DNA from: Stenopsyche tienmushanensis
Lineage: Eukaryota > Arthropoda > Insecta > Trichoptera > Stenopsychidae
Length of the DNA stretch: 64,000 nucleotides
Direction of reading: 5' to 3'
Assembly: GCA_008973525.1 (NCBI GenBank)
Contig: WACJ01000514.1
Location: forward strand, 1,922,001-1,986,000
Of the stretch, positions 1-11,905 are shown in pieces. Each line of letters opens with the position of its first letter. The first letter of the stretch is position 1. The position numbers and the translations under genes were made by a program. The notes beneath the pieces are model-generated. The model did no database searches. It was not told the origin of the DNA and saw only the letters and a list, made by a program, of their open reading frames with translations.

Positions 1-711
1 ATATTTTCCAGCCTTCTACGGAAACCATTCATCTTCTTGATGATCGCAACAAATATTAATTAAAGCCTCTTCACCCTCGATGGAGTCGATCCGGAATCAC
101 AACAAGCCTAAACGTATAAGGTGGCGCAGTAAAAATAGCTCCGCTCATCTTGTGTCGCCATCCTTCACTTCTTGTCGTGTAAACGATTTTTCTTTAAAGC
201 TTTAAAAACCCCTCGAGTGTAAAACAGATTCGTTATTTTCTCTGTAAGACAAATAATTCAATAAATTGCCCTTTTACATCTAAAAGGTAAGCGGATTATA
301 AGATTTTCAGTTCAGGAAAAAATACGCTTGGATCTTCTACGGAAAATCATCATATTGACTGATGCTTTTATTAGTCTGCAATTTTTACCCAAATTATAAA
401 AAAGTCTATATTTAAGTATTTTTAACAAGTGATCAATCCAAATAAAAAAATATATTATTAATTTAAAATAAATACTGCAAGACTGTAACTAAAATATTGG
501 ATTCAAGTATCCAGGAAAAGTATGTGATTGTTGTTCACATTAATAAAAATGATAAAGGATATAATATTTTCAAATTTAACACACATCCCATTTCATATTT
601 TTTTTCTCCTTGTGATTTAAACGTTGATCTGACGTAGATGAAGAATTTTATTGTGGTAATTTTCTGTCAACTTCCATCAAATATTTTTCAGGATATAAGG
701 ATCTAAGGATA
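1..711. other. AT-rich upstream/intronic DNA, no feature
   Basis: No supported gene. The only structure is a 16-bp near-tandem repeat (GGATATAAGGATCTAA, about two copies) at 691-720, which abuts the 3' end of the adjacent LINE fragment and may be its tail. Confidence 0.6.
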
Positions 712-1550
712 TAAGGATCTTTCTTAAATCAGTCCTTTATTGCTGAGGATCATGACCTCTGTTGCTATTGGCCTAAGATGTGTCCATCGTCTGCGAAACA
801 ATTCCTCTCCATTCTTCTCTGATTTCGACTTTTCGAAGAGTTACAATCACAGAACAACTTGTAACGCTCTTGATTTGATCGGTTCAATACATTGGGAATC
901 TTCCTCTTTTCCCGTTTCAACGGTACCGCCACAACCAACTACTCCAAACTGTCCTCGCCTTTTTTCACCGCGTGTCCAAATAATTGAAGAGTGTTTCGTA
1001 AACAAATTGTGAACAATCGATTCTTGACATTGATTTCCTCCAAAATTGATCAGTTTATCCGTTTTTCAGTTCACGAGTCGAGTGTTGGTTTTGGTCGAAA
1101 TGCTCCTATCTCCTATTTAAACTCCTGTTTCTATTAACTATCATTACCTTTATGTCTTAGCACTGCTTTATTTACAGATCTAATTTCTTAGCTTTTTAAT
1201 CAGCTTTCGATCATTCCTTACGTGTTTTTGGCTATCAGTATTGTATCATCAGCATAGTTAAGATTTGAGAGCTTTGTTCCAGCTGTCCAGTGCTCTTCGC
1301 AACAAGAATTCTTCAGTCAGATTAAATAAATCTGAAGACAAGATGCATCCTTGGCGAATTCCTTTCTGGATAGGAAATTTTTTGGAGTTTAATCCGTTGA
1401 ATCTTACTGTTGCAATGTTTTTAGAGAAGAGTCCATGTATGACTAAAACGAGGCGTTCTAGAACTCCCATATTTGTAAACACTTCCCAGAGGTATTCCCA
1501 ATTAACGCAGTCGAACGCTTTCTTATAGTATATAGAATAGACGTATTAAA
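712..1550 (-). mobile_element. Non-LTR (LINE) retrotransposon fragment, reverse-transcriptase C-terminal half, degenerate
   Basis: Read on the minus strand, the fragment begins with a KAFDCVNWEYLW-like block (about 1535-1500). It then gives a 74-residue open stretch at 1258-1482 containing QKGIRQGCILSSDLFNL, the fingers/palm motif of non-LTR reverse transcriptases. The catalytic YADD follows at 1245-1256, but in a different frame, so a frameshift separates them. Further 3' are remnants of the C-terminal module (a GRxPM-like block, then REEWRGIV) typical of many insect LINE ORF2 proteins, with several stops. The element is truncated 5' and has lost coding capacity. The exact clade cannot be named from this piece. 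Confidence 0.8.
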
Positions 1551-3069
1551 ATAAATTACATGAAATAAACCTACTCTTCCAGCTATTTAAAATAATGTAT
1601 CTATTGAAATAGATTCACAAGTCTAAAAACACCCCTATTTGTATCAAATCAAATATGGTGGACATTATTTAGTGTCCTAATTCATCATTTATCTTGAAAA
1701 ATGTGTTTAAAAAATATTTTTTATTTTTTGTCAATTTTCCCGCCAAAGCTCATTAAATCAATATGATACTTATATGCAAATAATAATAGCATAAAATATT
1801 CGCATAAAAACAAATTTAATAAGCATTATTAATAGAGATAAATGTGAGATATTGCGACTGTGGAGGCTGTAAATATTTAATAATTTATCTCGTGCTGATA
1901 TTAATAAGTGGCACACTTCGTCCCACATTTGTCGTCGAAAAAATTAAAAAGTCCGTTTTTTTCACGCGCAAAGCGTCCATGGTATCATCACTCATTTCGC
2001 ATGGATTCATCATATTTTAATTAGACATCGGACGCGGAGGTTTGAAACAGTGCCTCAAATATGCGAATGATTTTGGCAATTAATTATGACATCAAGCGGA
2101 CACCGAACATACTCGGAATTCATCAAGTTCACATTCTTCGGATATTTTTCGACGTTGAAATGATTCCGTCTATGTATAGATGTACAATTTTGTGAATCAT
2201 TACCGTCTATGCTTGAAGCGTTATTAATTAATCACGGACCGTGTTAGCAGAATATCTGCTAATCACTATCATAAGTCGTATATGCGAATAATTTAATATG
2301 CAAATGGTTTCAAATGGGATTCCATTGCGCGATATGAGAGCGAATCTTAAACTAGTACGTTGCACACACGATTCAGATATTTTTTTTATTTAATTTACAA
2401 TAATACAAATCCGATTACATATGAACACGTGATAATGATAATGAAATCGAATCATCATTGACCATGGTTCTATTGTATTTATACAGGCTCTGTTCTAATT
2501 CCAATTTTTGCTCTAAAATCATTCGTTAGATACCCTTTGCTTAATTTTCAAAGTATATTAATACAATATCTCTAGGTAAATCGTCCGAAACGAATATATT
2601 AAGTCGACCTCAATTAGATCGTTCGCATTGTTTCGTATGATGACAACTGGAATGCAAGATGGTTTCACATTACGCATAAAGAGTTATGATGATTAGCAAG
2701 AATTGCGGGCAATCGTTCTCCTAATAACATATCATCAATTCAAAAAGACGTTGAATAATACATGGAACGGAAATAGATTTAGAAAATCATTTTTAACTAT
2801 TGCCTGTGGAAAAAAGCATTTTTTTTAACAATAGTGATTGTTTGAATATAAAAGAATTGATTGGCATTTGTTGTCATGATAAACTGCAAAAAGATCTTCT
2901 GTTTGATTTGATCTATTGATAAAAACATGTGGCATTGTTATTCATGATACTTTTCATTTATATTTTTTTATAATTATGATAATAAACCATGGTTGTGTTT
3001 GAAATGATTCACCAATGATCCAAAACACTCGCACATGAATGCATCATATTATTTTTTTTAAAAATGAAT

Positions 3070-3099
3070 TGAGAGCTAAGCCAGCAGGCTTAGCTCTCA
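3070..3099. repeat. Perfect 13-bp inverted repeat with 4-nt loop
   Basis: TGAGAGCTAAGCC (3070-3082) and its exact reverse complement (3087-3099) flank the loop AGCA. No T-run follows and the host is a eukaryote, so it is not a bacterial-type terminator. The stem is too short for a microRNA precursor. Confidence 0.7.
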
Positions 3100-3105
3100 T
3101 GCAAA

Positions 3106-3234
3106 ATGGATTCTGAAGCCAAGAGTCGTTCTCTTCTGTTTTCGGAAAATATTGCAGAAGACTTTTTTCAGAAGTCATATAAGTGTTCCAAAAACACCAT
3201 CTACTTTAAGCCTTCTATCAATAAAATGGTCTAA
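3106..3234 (+). other. Small open frame (42 codons), unassigned
   Basis: ATG at 3106 opens 42 codons starting MDSEAKSRSLLFSENIAEDF and ends at TAA 3232-3234. The frame continues after the stop with an acidic SDDDD stretch. Codon use looks less random than the surroundings. I do not recognise the peptide. It could be the decayed start of a transposase or chance. Confidence 0.15.
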
Positions 3235-3825
3235 TCAGACGATGATGATTTTGCAATGAGTTTTTTAAATAGTAGTTATAAAACAGGATATTAATATTTA
3301 TGTACCTAGAGCCAATTAAATAGGTTTGGCTAGACCTAGATATTTTTTCCAATTGATTCCAAAAGATTTATACAGGATATCCCGTTTTTCTTTATTTTTC
3401 ATAAAGAAATATTAAATTTTTTTGGCTCCATAAAATAATTTATGATATTTCTTACGCTACAGAAAATATTTTCGAATCATATTTTTGTAAAAACCAGATT
3501 AGTATATTTCATACGATAGTTTGTTTGCCTATTTAATTGACGGGAGTACATTAAACTATTTCATTAACAAAAGGGTTAAAATTCAATCATTATTCGTGTT
3601 AGATGGGGGAAAAAATCAAGATTTTTCTGTTGAACTGAAGAAATCCCAAATAAATATAATACTTTTTCCTTGAAATTGATTAGATTCATTACATTTTTTG
3701 AAAATATTTACCAGATACGCGAGATGTTTCAACATTGAAGGACTTAAATTCAATAAAATTTTATCCTAAATTATTTTGCGCCTTAAAGAATACCAATATC
3801 TCAGTAGGAAGTTCATAAAGCTTCA

Positions 3826-3948
<123 letters not shown>

Positions 3949-5329
3949 TTATCTTTAAAATGTGTAGACTTTTTTCAGTCTTTACTATTTGCGTATACAA
4001 AATATAATGACTCTTGAAGCTTCTTACTAGATACGTCCGCTGAATTATTCCTTTTTCATTTTGTTAAAATTCCCGTCATTAACAAAAAAAATCATGGATC
4101 ATTTTTGAGTTCTGCTTAAAGAAACAGAATTTTTGTCCTAATGTTACTTTTACGCAGATTTAACCTTTTGAAAAGTACAATCGCGTATTTACGATCGAAT
4201 TCCAGTGATTCAGAAAAAGCATTCTTACGCGTTGAGCTCGAAGAGAGACAGATACGTAGTGACTTGCGTACATAGTACTAATAATCCAAATTTATCAACT
4301 AAAAATGATAATCCAAATTAATCAATTTCAAGTATATTGTTTATGTTTACGCGAATAAATAAACGAATATTGTGTGCTATCAAAAGTATTAGGGTTTATT
4401 TATTTATATACAGCCTTCAAATATGCTGTTCAGTCCTGTGAGATAAGTGGATTCGTATGGACGATAAGTAGCTGACATACAAATATAGCATCTACGTTTA
4501 ATTAAGTAATTTTAAAATTAATTCACTACTTAAAGGGTTAAACAATTTATATCTTCAAAAATATATAGAACTAATGCCATGTGAATAATTTATGAAAAGT
4601 TTCGATTCGAATTCCATTAAATTTTAATCATAAAACTGCACATACTTACCTATTTGTGGAATAAGACTTGGACTTGTTTCCTCCAGAATTTAGTATACTG
4701 AATACTTAAAACGTATTTTAATGCAGTGTTCCTGATCAGATCTGTGAACAATATTTATCAATACGATCAACTGGCTTTATAATTTTGGCATTTGTTGACA
4801 AATGACAGTTGGTCGTCGCTTCCGTTGAGATCTGACCACATAAATATAAGCCATTTCTTTCATGCGCATCGGGAATTTCATTAAATTTAGTTATCTTAAC
4901 ATTTTATTTATAATATAGACACTTCCTTGTAATCCATTTCAGATTTTTACGGAACATCTATTAACTTTCTAACTGATTTAGATGATATGGATGTGATCCT
5001 TTCATATAAATAGATTGAAGAGATTCTACCCTGCAGTGGATTGCGTGACAAGTTGAACTGTACTAATTAAATGCAATAATTTTAAATTCAATTACAATTT
5101 AAATCATGAAAACTTCAAGGTTCAATTGATATATTTGCGTATAGTATTCAAGTATTTATTATGAATAAATGTGATTGTATTGTGCGTATATAGTCTTTCT
5201 GAAAAGTGGATCAAATCAACGTTCTGATAATGCGTATTACAAAAATTTTAATTTATAAAAATCTGGGGTGTTATTCGGTCATCGTTTGAAGTAATAATGG
5301 TGTATTTCTCTACGCATTTTGGGTGTATT

Positions 5330-5760
5330 GGTCGAAACGCCCCTCCGGCGGGTGGTTTTCCAAACGTAACTAACGCACGCGCGCTCATCCGCTTCCAGCA
5401 TGAAAATGAATCTTACTATCGAAAACATAAAAATGGCATAATTTTCCCATTAGTCGAACAAATATAAGGAGGAAATACATTTTTTGGTCTTTATTGTCCG
5501 TGCGGTTGGGTATATTTCATCTAGAATTTAATCATTATTATGGAAAGCGTAGGTATTATGAAGTGAAACGACCGCCAACTGACGGCTAACGGCCACGTGG
5601 AATGCCGGTACATTTCTTTGACTGTACACCGCATAATTTATAGTTCGTTCCCACGCCGCTGAATTTTTCTTATTAAAATAAAAATACGGAGGAATTCCGA
5701 AATGGCGGCTTACGGAGTGGAATTCATTTCTGTGAGTGATACCTCCATCGGGCATTTCGA
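5330..5760. promoter_or_regulatory. Candidate vg enhancer island with Su(H), TEAD and E-box motifs
   Basis: This GC-richer block stands out in AT-rich DNA. It has a perfect Su(H)/CSL consensus at 5647-5655 (GTTCCCACG, i.e. CGTGGGAAC on the minus strand). An E-box CACGTG at 5594-5599 overlaps a TEAD/Scalloped-type GGAATG core at 5599-5604. A GCCAT core is present near 5702 (ATGGCGG). Drosophila vg is driven at the wing margin by a Notch/Su(H)-dependent boundary enhancer in intron 2, with Scalloped input. The position upstream of exon A would fit. The function is inference; a short open frame on the minus strand here is not considered coding. Confidence 0.4.
5647..5655 (-). promoter_or_regulatory. 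Su(H)/CSL consensus site CGTGGGAAC
   Basis: Exact match to YGTGRGAAM, the binding consensus of the Notch effector Su(H). Confidence 0.5.
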
Positions 5761-6059
5761 AATTTGTAATGAGACCCTATCTTAATTCAACTTAATTTAT
5801 TAGGAGCTTATTTTTTATGATGTGTGATATAATATGCAAATAAGAAGTGTTTGGCTATTGTTGTGATTATGACTCTTGCTGCTTGATAACATTCCAACCT
5901 CATTCATTTGACCGCCTATATACAATGATAATAAACGTCTGACACGAATGGATGAACATAAACCTATTCCATAAGAAATGCATGCACTTGACATTTTAAT
6001 GAAAGAAAAGTATTTAGACACAATGAAATGTTTTTCAAGTCATAATACTGTTATAATTA

Positions 6060-6117
6060 TCTTCTTCTTCTTAAAGTGCCAAATCTACCATCAAGTGTAG
6101 GCGATCTTCATTGGATA
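6060..6117 (-). repeat. LINE-type 3'-end relic (TTCTTCTTAA...GTAGGCGATC)
   Basis: The block starting TTCTTCTTAAAGTGCC and including TGTAGGCGATC aligns with the reverse complement of 40024-40096 and more weakly with 18339-18400. The family ends in a GAAGAAG-type tail, as several insect LINEs or SINEs do. Only a short diverged end is left. Confidence 0.5.
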
Positions 6118-7806
6118 CTATTCTAGGGAAAAGATTTTTCATGAGATGGTTCTCTTTTTGCACGTGGTGAAATTAAGATAGATTTATTTGAATGAGAATT
6201 TTAGATAGGAAAGATTTATGAAAGAGTAGTGAAATGATGTTGTAAATCAAATACAGGCGTTCCTGCACGACCCAATATCTAATTTTCTATATCCAAAAAT
6301 TATAGTTAATTTTGAACACGATGATCGATCAAAATTATTAATATTTGAGTCCTGGATTTAACTCACTATATAAATATCATTTTAGGGCATATTCATATTT
6401 AAATTCTAGCACCCTGATCCAAAAATAAACTTAAATGTGACCTGAAAGCAAACTTAAATAACCACTGTGATTTGAATCATGATCTGAAAATGTTCGATCT
6501 ATTCGGTTAATCCAACGTATTATTTGATTTTATCTACCTTTCGTCAATCAAATTTAACACATAATCAAACAATTATTATTACAAATGCTCAAATACTCTT
6601 TTTAGCATTACGTTTCAAGATCTTAATATTGATTGGTTCAAATTTTATTAATCTGCCTATAATTTCATATAGTGTATAAAAATATGAAGCTTTTATTTTA
6701 TTCATGAAACAACCCAAGCTCAGATCGCCTACCCCTACATCGAAATATAAATATAGCATATAACATTTCCATTTATGTAGGTGGCTATAAAAGTTTTTTT
6801 CCATCCAATAACAACCATCAGGCATGTGAGAGGTGGGAGGTTCAATTTACATATTAGGGCGATCGAGGGTATTATAATAGAGTAGCTATTTTTTTCGGAT
6901 ACGCCCTCAATTTGAATAATGAAATATCCAACCCCCCAAATATATCATCGCCCGTTATGTCACCGTTCCTCGTTCGCCTGATTAATAAATATTAATTAAT
7001 CAATCCCTCTCCCCGTTTTGTAATTCGGTCATAATTTATTTTCGACGACGGAAACGAGGAATTCCTTCGGGAAGCATTAGAGTTGAACCGACTTATGTGC
7101 TTCATCAATGAGATCTGACTATTTATATCAAATGAAAAATATAAAAGGCATTTATTACAATTTTCTAGAGTAATTGTTGATTGTACAAATTTCTACAACA
7201 GAAATATTACTCACAAATTATAACCGAAAATATGTATTATCATGTGTTGATGGAGTGGCTTAGACTTTGGACTCTGGACTGTGTATAGACTTAGGTTTAA
7301 ATCTGGATTATAATTTATGAGATCAGAAATGTTTACCTTAATTTCATAGATCTGTAAAAGTGAATATGAGTGACTACCCTTATAACAATTTAAATATCAT
7401 TTTAACCCTTCTGTCGATGAAAAGCTTGATTTCCCCCCGTATGGTTCGAAAATATTTTTTGCAGCACAGGTAAAAAAATATAAGTTTTTCCAAAAATATG
7501 ATGCAAAAAGGATTTCTTATAACAGATAAAAATGCAAGTCAGCGTAAGCAATATCAAAAAATAATTTAATGGAGCGGAAGGATTAAAATTTCTTTGCGGT
7601 ACATGAGGAAAAATGTGATATCTTATGCAAATCATATGAAAAAAAATCTTTATCTGGCCAAATCTATTTTATTGGCTCTAGGTACATAAATAAAAATATC
7701 TTTTATTCTCGAAATACAAAGATCCCGAACTTTTTTTAAATTCTAAATTCTGTAAAACCTTTAAAAGCACAAAGTCATGGAGATTTGGTAAGATCTCTAA
7801 ATAGCT

Positions 7807-7860
7807 ACTAAAAGCTAAGACTAAAAGCTAAAGACTAAAAGCTAAAAGTTAAGCTAAAAA
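7807..7860. repeat. Short tandem repeat, about 14-bp unit
   Basis: About three imperfect copies of ACTAAAAGCTAAG in a row. Confidence 0.7.
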
Positions 7861-9301
7861 AATCTCATCGCAAAACCGTAATGGATCTGACCAAACCTTA
7901 AAAAAATAATGTTAGTAAACAGGTTTTTTACAAATCAGTTTATAGTTCATAAATGAACCCCAAAATTAAATCATTAAAAAGGCAAGACACGTAATAAAAT
8001 TAACATCGCTTTATTTAAATGGACCTTAATCCTCGACATTCACGCAAATCTGTGTCAGCATTTTCAGGAATTCTGCCGAATTTGGAGAAATGAAATTAAG
8101 GTTTGTTAACCAAAATACTTCCAAATTGTTTTATAGATCATTGATATTATCCAGGCTGTTATCAGCTTCTGGATCTTATAAAATAATGCTTTTTAATTAT
8201 TTTTAATAACCCAAACAGGGTCAACGTAATCTAGAACAGTAATTAGATGATCCTATATTATAGAAAGTCCTTGCTTATGAGGCTTTCTTTAATGAATTCT
8301 AACTATTCTTCTTCTAATGCCATATTCGAGACTTTATATAGGAAATCTCCATCAAAGATTTGCTTGGACATGAGAGAATTTTGTAGTGATTTTCGATTGC
8401 ATTCTACATATACTAGCTATTATTACTACTACTATTATTATTGTTGGAAGTACATATTGAATCTATGAATGAGTTGCAAAATTATCTTTTTTTAAGCCAT
8501 TTTAACATGTACCATTAAATAGTATCTTACAGGATTTTTTGTCAAAAAAACTTCCAAATTTTGCATCAATTTAATTTTGTGTATTCTAATCAACGCTAAT
8601 CAGCGATCCTAGAATTAAGAAAATGATTTGTGTTGCTTATGTTTGACTTTTATGTTGCTCAATTGGTAGTCATGTTTACTATTTTTCTACTGATAAACAT
8701 ATCATCACCTTTACAGAAGTTCCTTATATTAGGTTTAAATCTATTAAACGTATCATATACGATATTGTAGTTTAAGCGCTCAAATTATAAAAAACACTCC
8801 TAAAGCAAAAATCTCTCTATATATATATATATTCTCTTTATATACAAGTTAATCCTTGAAAATGAACCCAATAGGTGGTTTGAAATATCGGATTAAGGTA
8901 AACATTAAAATATAAGCTTGTTTTTAAAAAAAAACCAAAACGCGGTCGAAAACCTTGTGTTGTTAATCATTATTTTGATTGAAAATGATTTTTATGTGAT
9001 GCTCAATAATTAACATTTACAAGTATAGGGACCTATTTGCTTAATTTTTCAACCAGCTTAAATAAAACATGAAAAGGATATTATGTATTTTAACATATAT
9101 GCAAAATTTAATACATACACATATAAACAAAGCTGTATCTGATAATATTTTGTCGATGTCTAATCGATTAAGAACTAATAAAAATCATGTTAATTGATCG
9201 CAGATTAGATTATGAGATTATATTTAAATGGAAACCAAATAATTCGCGGGTAATAATCTTCATTTCGAAATTTCGATTTATAATGTTATCACATGATAAT
9301 A

Positions 9302-9927
9302 CACCTATCCCTCGATTTACGCGGTAGATACGTTCCGAGAGAAAGCGCGTAAATCGAAACCGCGTAAATCGAGACTTCAAGTTCATACAAAAACGGAAGA
9401 TAGGTTCCAGAAAATAAAAATCCGCGTAAATCGAGACTTCAATTTCATATAAAGTAGGGGGATAGGTTCCAGAAAACCGCGTAAAACGAGTACAAATGAG
9501 TACGCGTAAAAAGACAATTTAATTAAAAAACTAGATTTAATAGCTCGACATAAATTTATAACATGTTTATAATTAAAAGCATAATTATATAATGATAATT
9601 TTATTATTCCACCTCCTCACAGCTGTATTCTAATTCAACCATTTTTTTCATTTTTTTCATTTTTGGTTGACTCGAAATCACTACTATCATCGGATTCAAA
9701 TCCAGCAGCAGGCTCTTCTTCTCGCCTTATTAAATAGTCTGTAACTAATTTTTGTGATGTGTTTATTTAAGTCTTTGTAAATTTCACACAATTTAAGATC
9801 ATTTAAGATCATCAACATGTGACGCGTGCCACAAAACATGATCGATTTCTATTAAAAAAATGTTTTTTCTGACCGCGTAAAAGTGAAACCGCGTAAAATG
9901 GGTACCGCGTAAATCGAGGGATAAGTG
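9302..9927. mobile_element. pogo/Tigger-like DNA transposon, internally deleted (626 bp)
   Basis: The terminal inverted repeats run CACCTATCCCTCGATTTACG at the left and, reversed, CACTTATCCCTCGATTTACG at the right, continuing with CGG on both sides (one mismatch). They are flanked by TA on both sides (9300-9301 and 9928-9929), the target duplication of Tc1/mariner-pogo elements. CGCGTAAATCGAG-type motifs repeat inside both ends. On the minus strand at 9753-9635 is a short frame with TDYLIRREEEPAAGFESDDS, then SDFE and a lysine/asparagine-rich end before TGA. An acidic tail like this fits the end of a pogo-family transposase. No DDE catalytic region remains, so it could move only with help from another copy. 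Confidence 0.75.
9635..9753 (-). pseudogene. Remnant of transposase C-terminus inside the 9302-9927 element
   Basis: About 39 codons open on the minus strand ending at TGA 9637-9635, rich in Glu/Asp/Ser then Lys/Asn. Placement inside TIRs with TA duplications suggests a transposase tail. The sequence alone is too short to prove it. Confidence 0.4.
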
Positions 9928-10559
9928 TACGCAAATTTAAGTGTAAAATTTCGAATTAACGAATTATTTTCTGTGTACAAAATATTGATTCATTGATGAA
10001 CATGAAATTTTTGTCAAATTAGCTTGAACGTCACGAAAATTGAAACTCCAACTGACAGTTCATCGGAAAGAGATGGAGAATCGTTTGTAGTGTGTCCGTG
10101 TCCGTCGCATACATATTAGACATGCTGTGTGTCTATACACTTTAACAGTAGCGAGCCTATTTTATTATATATTACACTACATACAGCACAATATTTAAGC
10201 TAAGAATTTTCGTTAAAAAATGGAAAAAAACATTCTATAAAATCGATTTTTCAAAAGAGCTAAAAAGTTTAACTTCCACCGCGCAAAATTTTCGCGCATT
10301 TTTTAATTGATCCAGGCCACTCAAAACGCTTGGTTAAGATTTCGATCTAAAGAAGGTAAATTCATGTAAGGCCCCATTTTTTATTGTTCATATAAATCTT
10401 CCTATATTAGGTTGCTATAATCGATTACTTGTTACATCACCATATAACATGACAGCGAAAGCGTCCATTGCACAATTCGAGTGTATTCATTGGCTGATAT
10501 TATATATCTATAGAGCCAATATGATTTATAAGACCATTTTGCCTTTAAAGCAATGCTTT

Positions 10560-11110
10560 ATGTCTAATTGTAGAAGGTCGCAGCGGCTCGCTGATTGACT
10601 TTTACGATGTGAAGATTTGACTTAAAAGGCCTCGGCTTCGAAATGGGCGCCCTCGGAAGGAGATCGCTGGTCTCTGGTATTACTCGGTGGTATACAATAT
10701 TTGCATTTTTTATGATGAAATACCTTCCTTTGACGGCGAGCAGTGATCGCCAATTATAAAATAAAAATGGCCCGCGCACAGATATAACGCCGAAGGGTTT
10801 TCCAGCTGCGCAAAAAGGCTCTTGCGCTGGAGATGCTCGGCATGTTGGAAGAATGCCTTTACCTGCGCCCGCGCCGTGCCATTCAACATATGCACTTAAT
10901 AAATCGTGCCGTACCGCTATTGCCCTCCCTCTCTTGGGCCCTCAATCTCTCCGAGAGGGACGACGACGCCGATACTTTCCCTAACCGACATGACACCGGC
11001 CAGAGAGAGTACCATCCTAACCGCTCTTTTCCCACAGCTTCATAAAAACGCATCACTGGGGAAGCTCGTGAAATCTTTAACCCCCGATACAACCTTTCAA
11101 ATAACAAACC
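10560..11110. promoter_or_regulatory. GC-richer island with a Su(H) consensus, candidate vg regulatory region
   Basis: About 550 bp of much higher GC than the flanks. Short frames are open on both strands, but none resembles a known protein or Vg, and none has a plausible exon structure. A Su(H) consensus lies at 11028-11036 (TTTCCCACA, TGTGGGAAA on the minus strand). Conserved non-coding DNA such as an enhancer is the likeliest reading. An unrecognised first exon or a promoter of vg is another possibility. Confidence 0.35.
11028..11036 (-). promoter_or_regulatory. Su(H)/CSL consensus site TGTGGGAAA
   Basis: Exact YGTGRGAAM match within the GC-richer island. Confidence 0.35.
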
Positions 11111-11542
11111 GATGCATGCATTGTTAATCCATTTCAGTCGTTGTAATCGTTACTGAAATCTGCAGCAATCTCGTTACTCGAGCCTATCCATTTGCTGTCG
11201 TCTTCGACTTATCTCAACTAACAGTAGCAGAGTTACAAAGCCGAGGTTAGATACGATGCCAATATCTTTTAACCCTTTGCGGTCTTATGTCTTACATGTG
11301 GAAACATCAATTTTGCTCCAATGTGAATTGATTTTATTACCGATTCTACGTTGAGTGTAAATTGAATTGTTTATATTTAGCACAGATTTTAAATCTGATG
11401 ATCATTTTATGTACTTCTCATTTTTAGATTTTTGACGTATTAGAAATAACAATGGAGAGGAGATAATTAACCAGATTGACTATTGATGGATTGACTGAAT
11501 GAAGTCATCAAATGCATGTGTCAAAAGTAGAAATGTCAAGAC

Positions 11543-11905
11543 CTCCACACTCGTTGGAGGTCTCGTCATCATATATTTAAATGCTAGTTTGAGTTGATCA
11601 CCGCATAAGCCTCCATTTTCGTATAACACCATCAATTTATCTGTTAAAATTCCTTTCTGCTGAGACACGTTCTAAAACTCGCAAAATTCCCGATTTCCCG
11701 ACAAATTATTTTTTTCCGTCGCTGCAGATGAATACTTATATATTATAATACTTTGATGTGATTCTTAATTATATTGCGGAGGAATACAAAAATTCTGAAC
11801 TCCATATCTATTATATTTCATATCAATATTACCATTATTAGAGTCGAGGTGTAGTAAATACATCACCGGTAGGGAAAGATTAATATAACAATTTTAAAAA
11901 CATAT
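11543..11905 (-). mobile_element. hAT-related repeat fragment, no terminal repeats
   Basis: Roughly 360 bp matching 39185-39547 closely by eye, including the minus-strand frame starting MSQQKGIL and reading LMVLYENGGL...LKLAFKYMMT. In the other copy this leads into a hAT transposase C-terminal region. Here the match ends just after the TS(V/L) residues, and the continuation is unrelated, so the fragment is truncated. TIRs like those at 38902-39808 are not seen around it. Confidence 0.65.

Larger units (their letters stand above)
5761..9301. other. AT-rich intronic/upstream DNA with minor repeats
   Basis: No gene supported. It contains the LINE-end relic at 6060-6117, a homeodomain-site-rich patch at 6970-7030 (repeated ATTAAT/TTAATTAAT cores), short tandem copies of an about 14-bp unit (ACTAAAAGCTAAG) at 7807-7860, a TAT/TAC trinucleotide run near 8418-8443 and an (AT)n run at 8819-8832. 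Confidence 0.5.
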
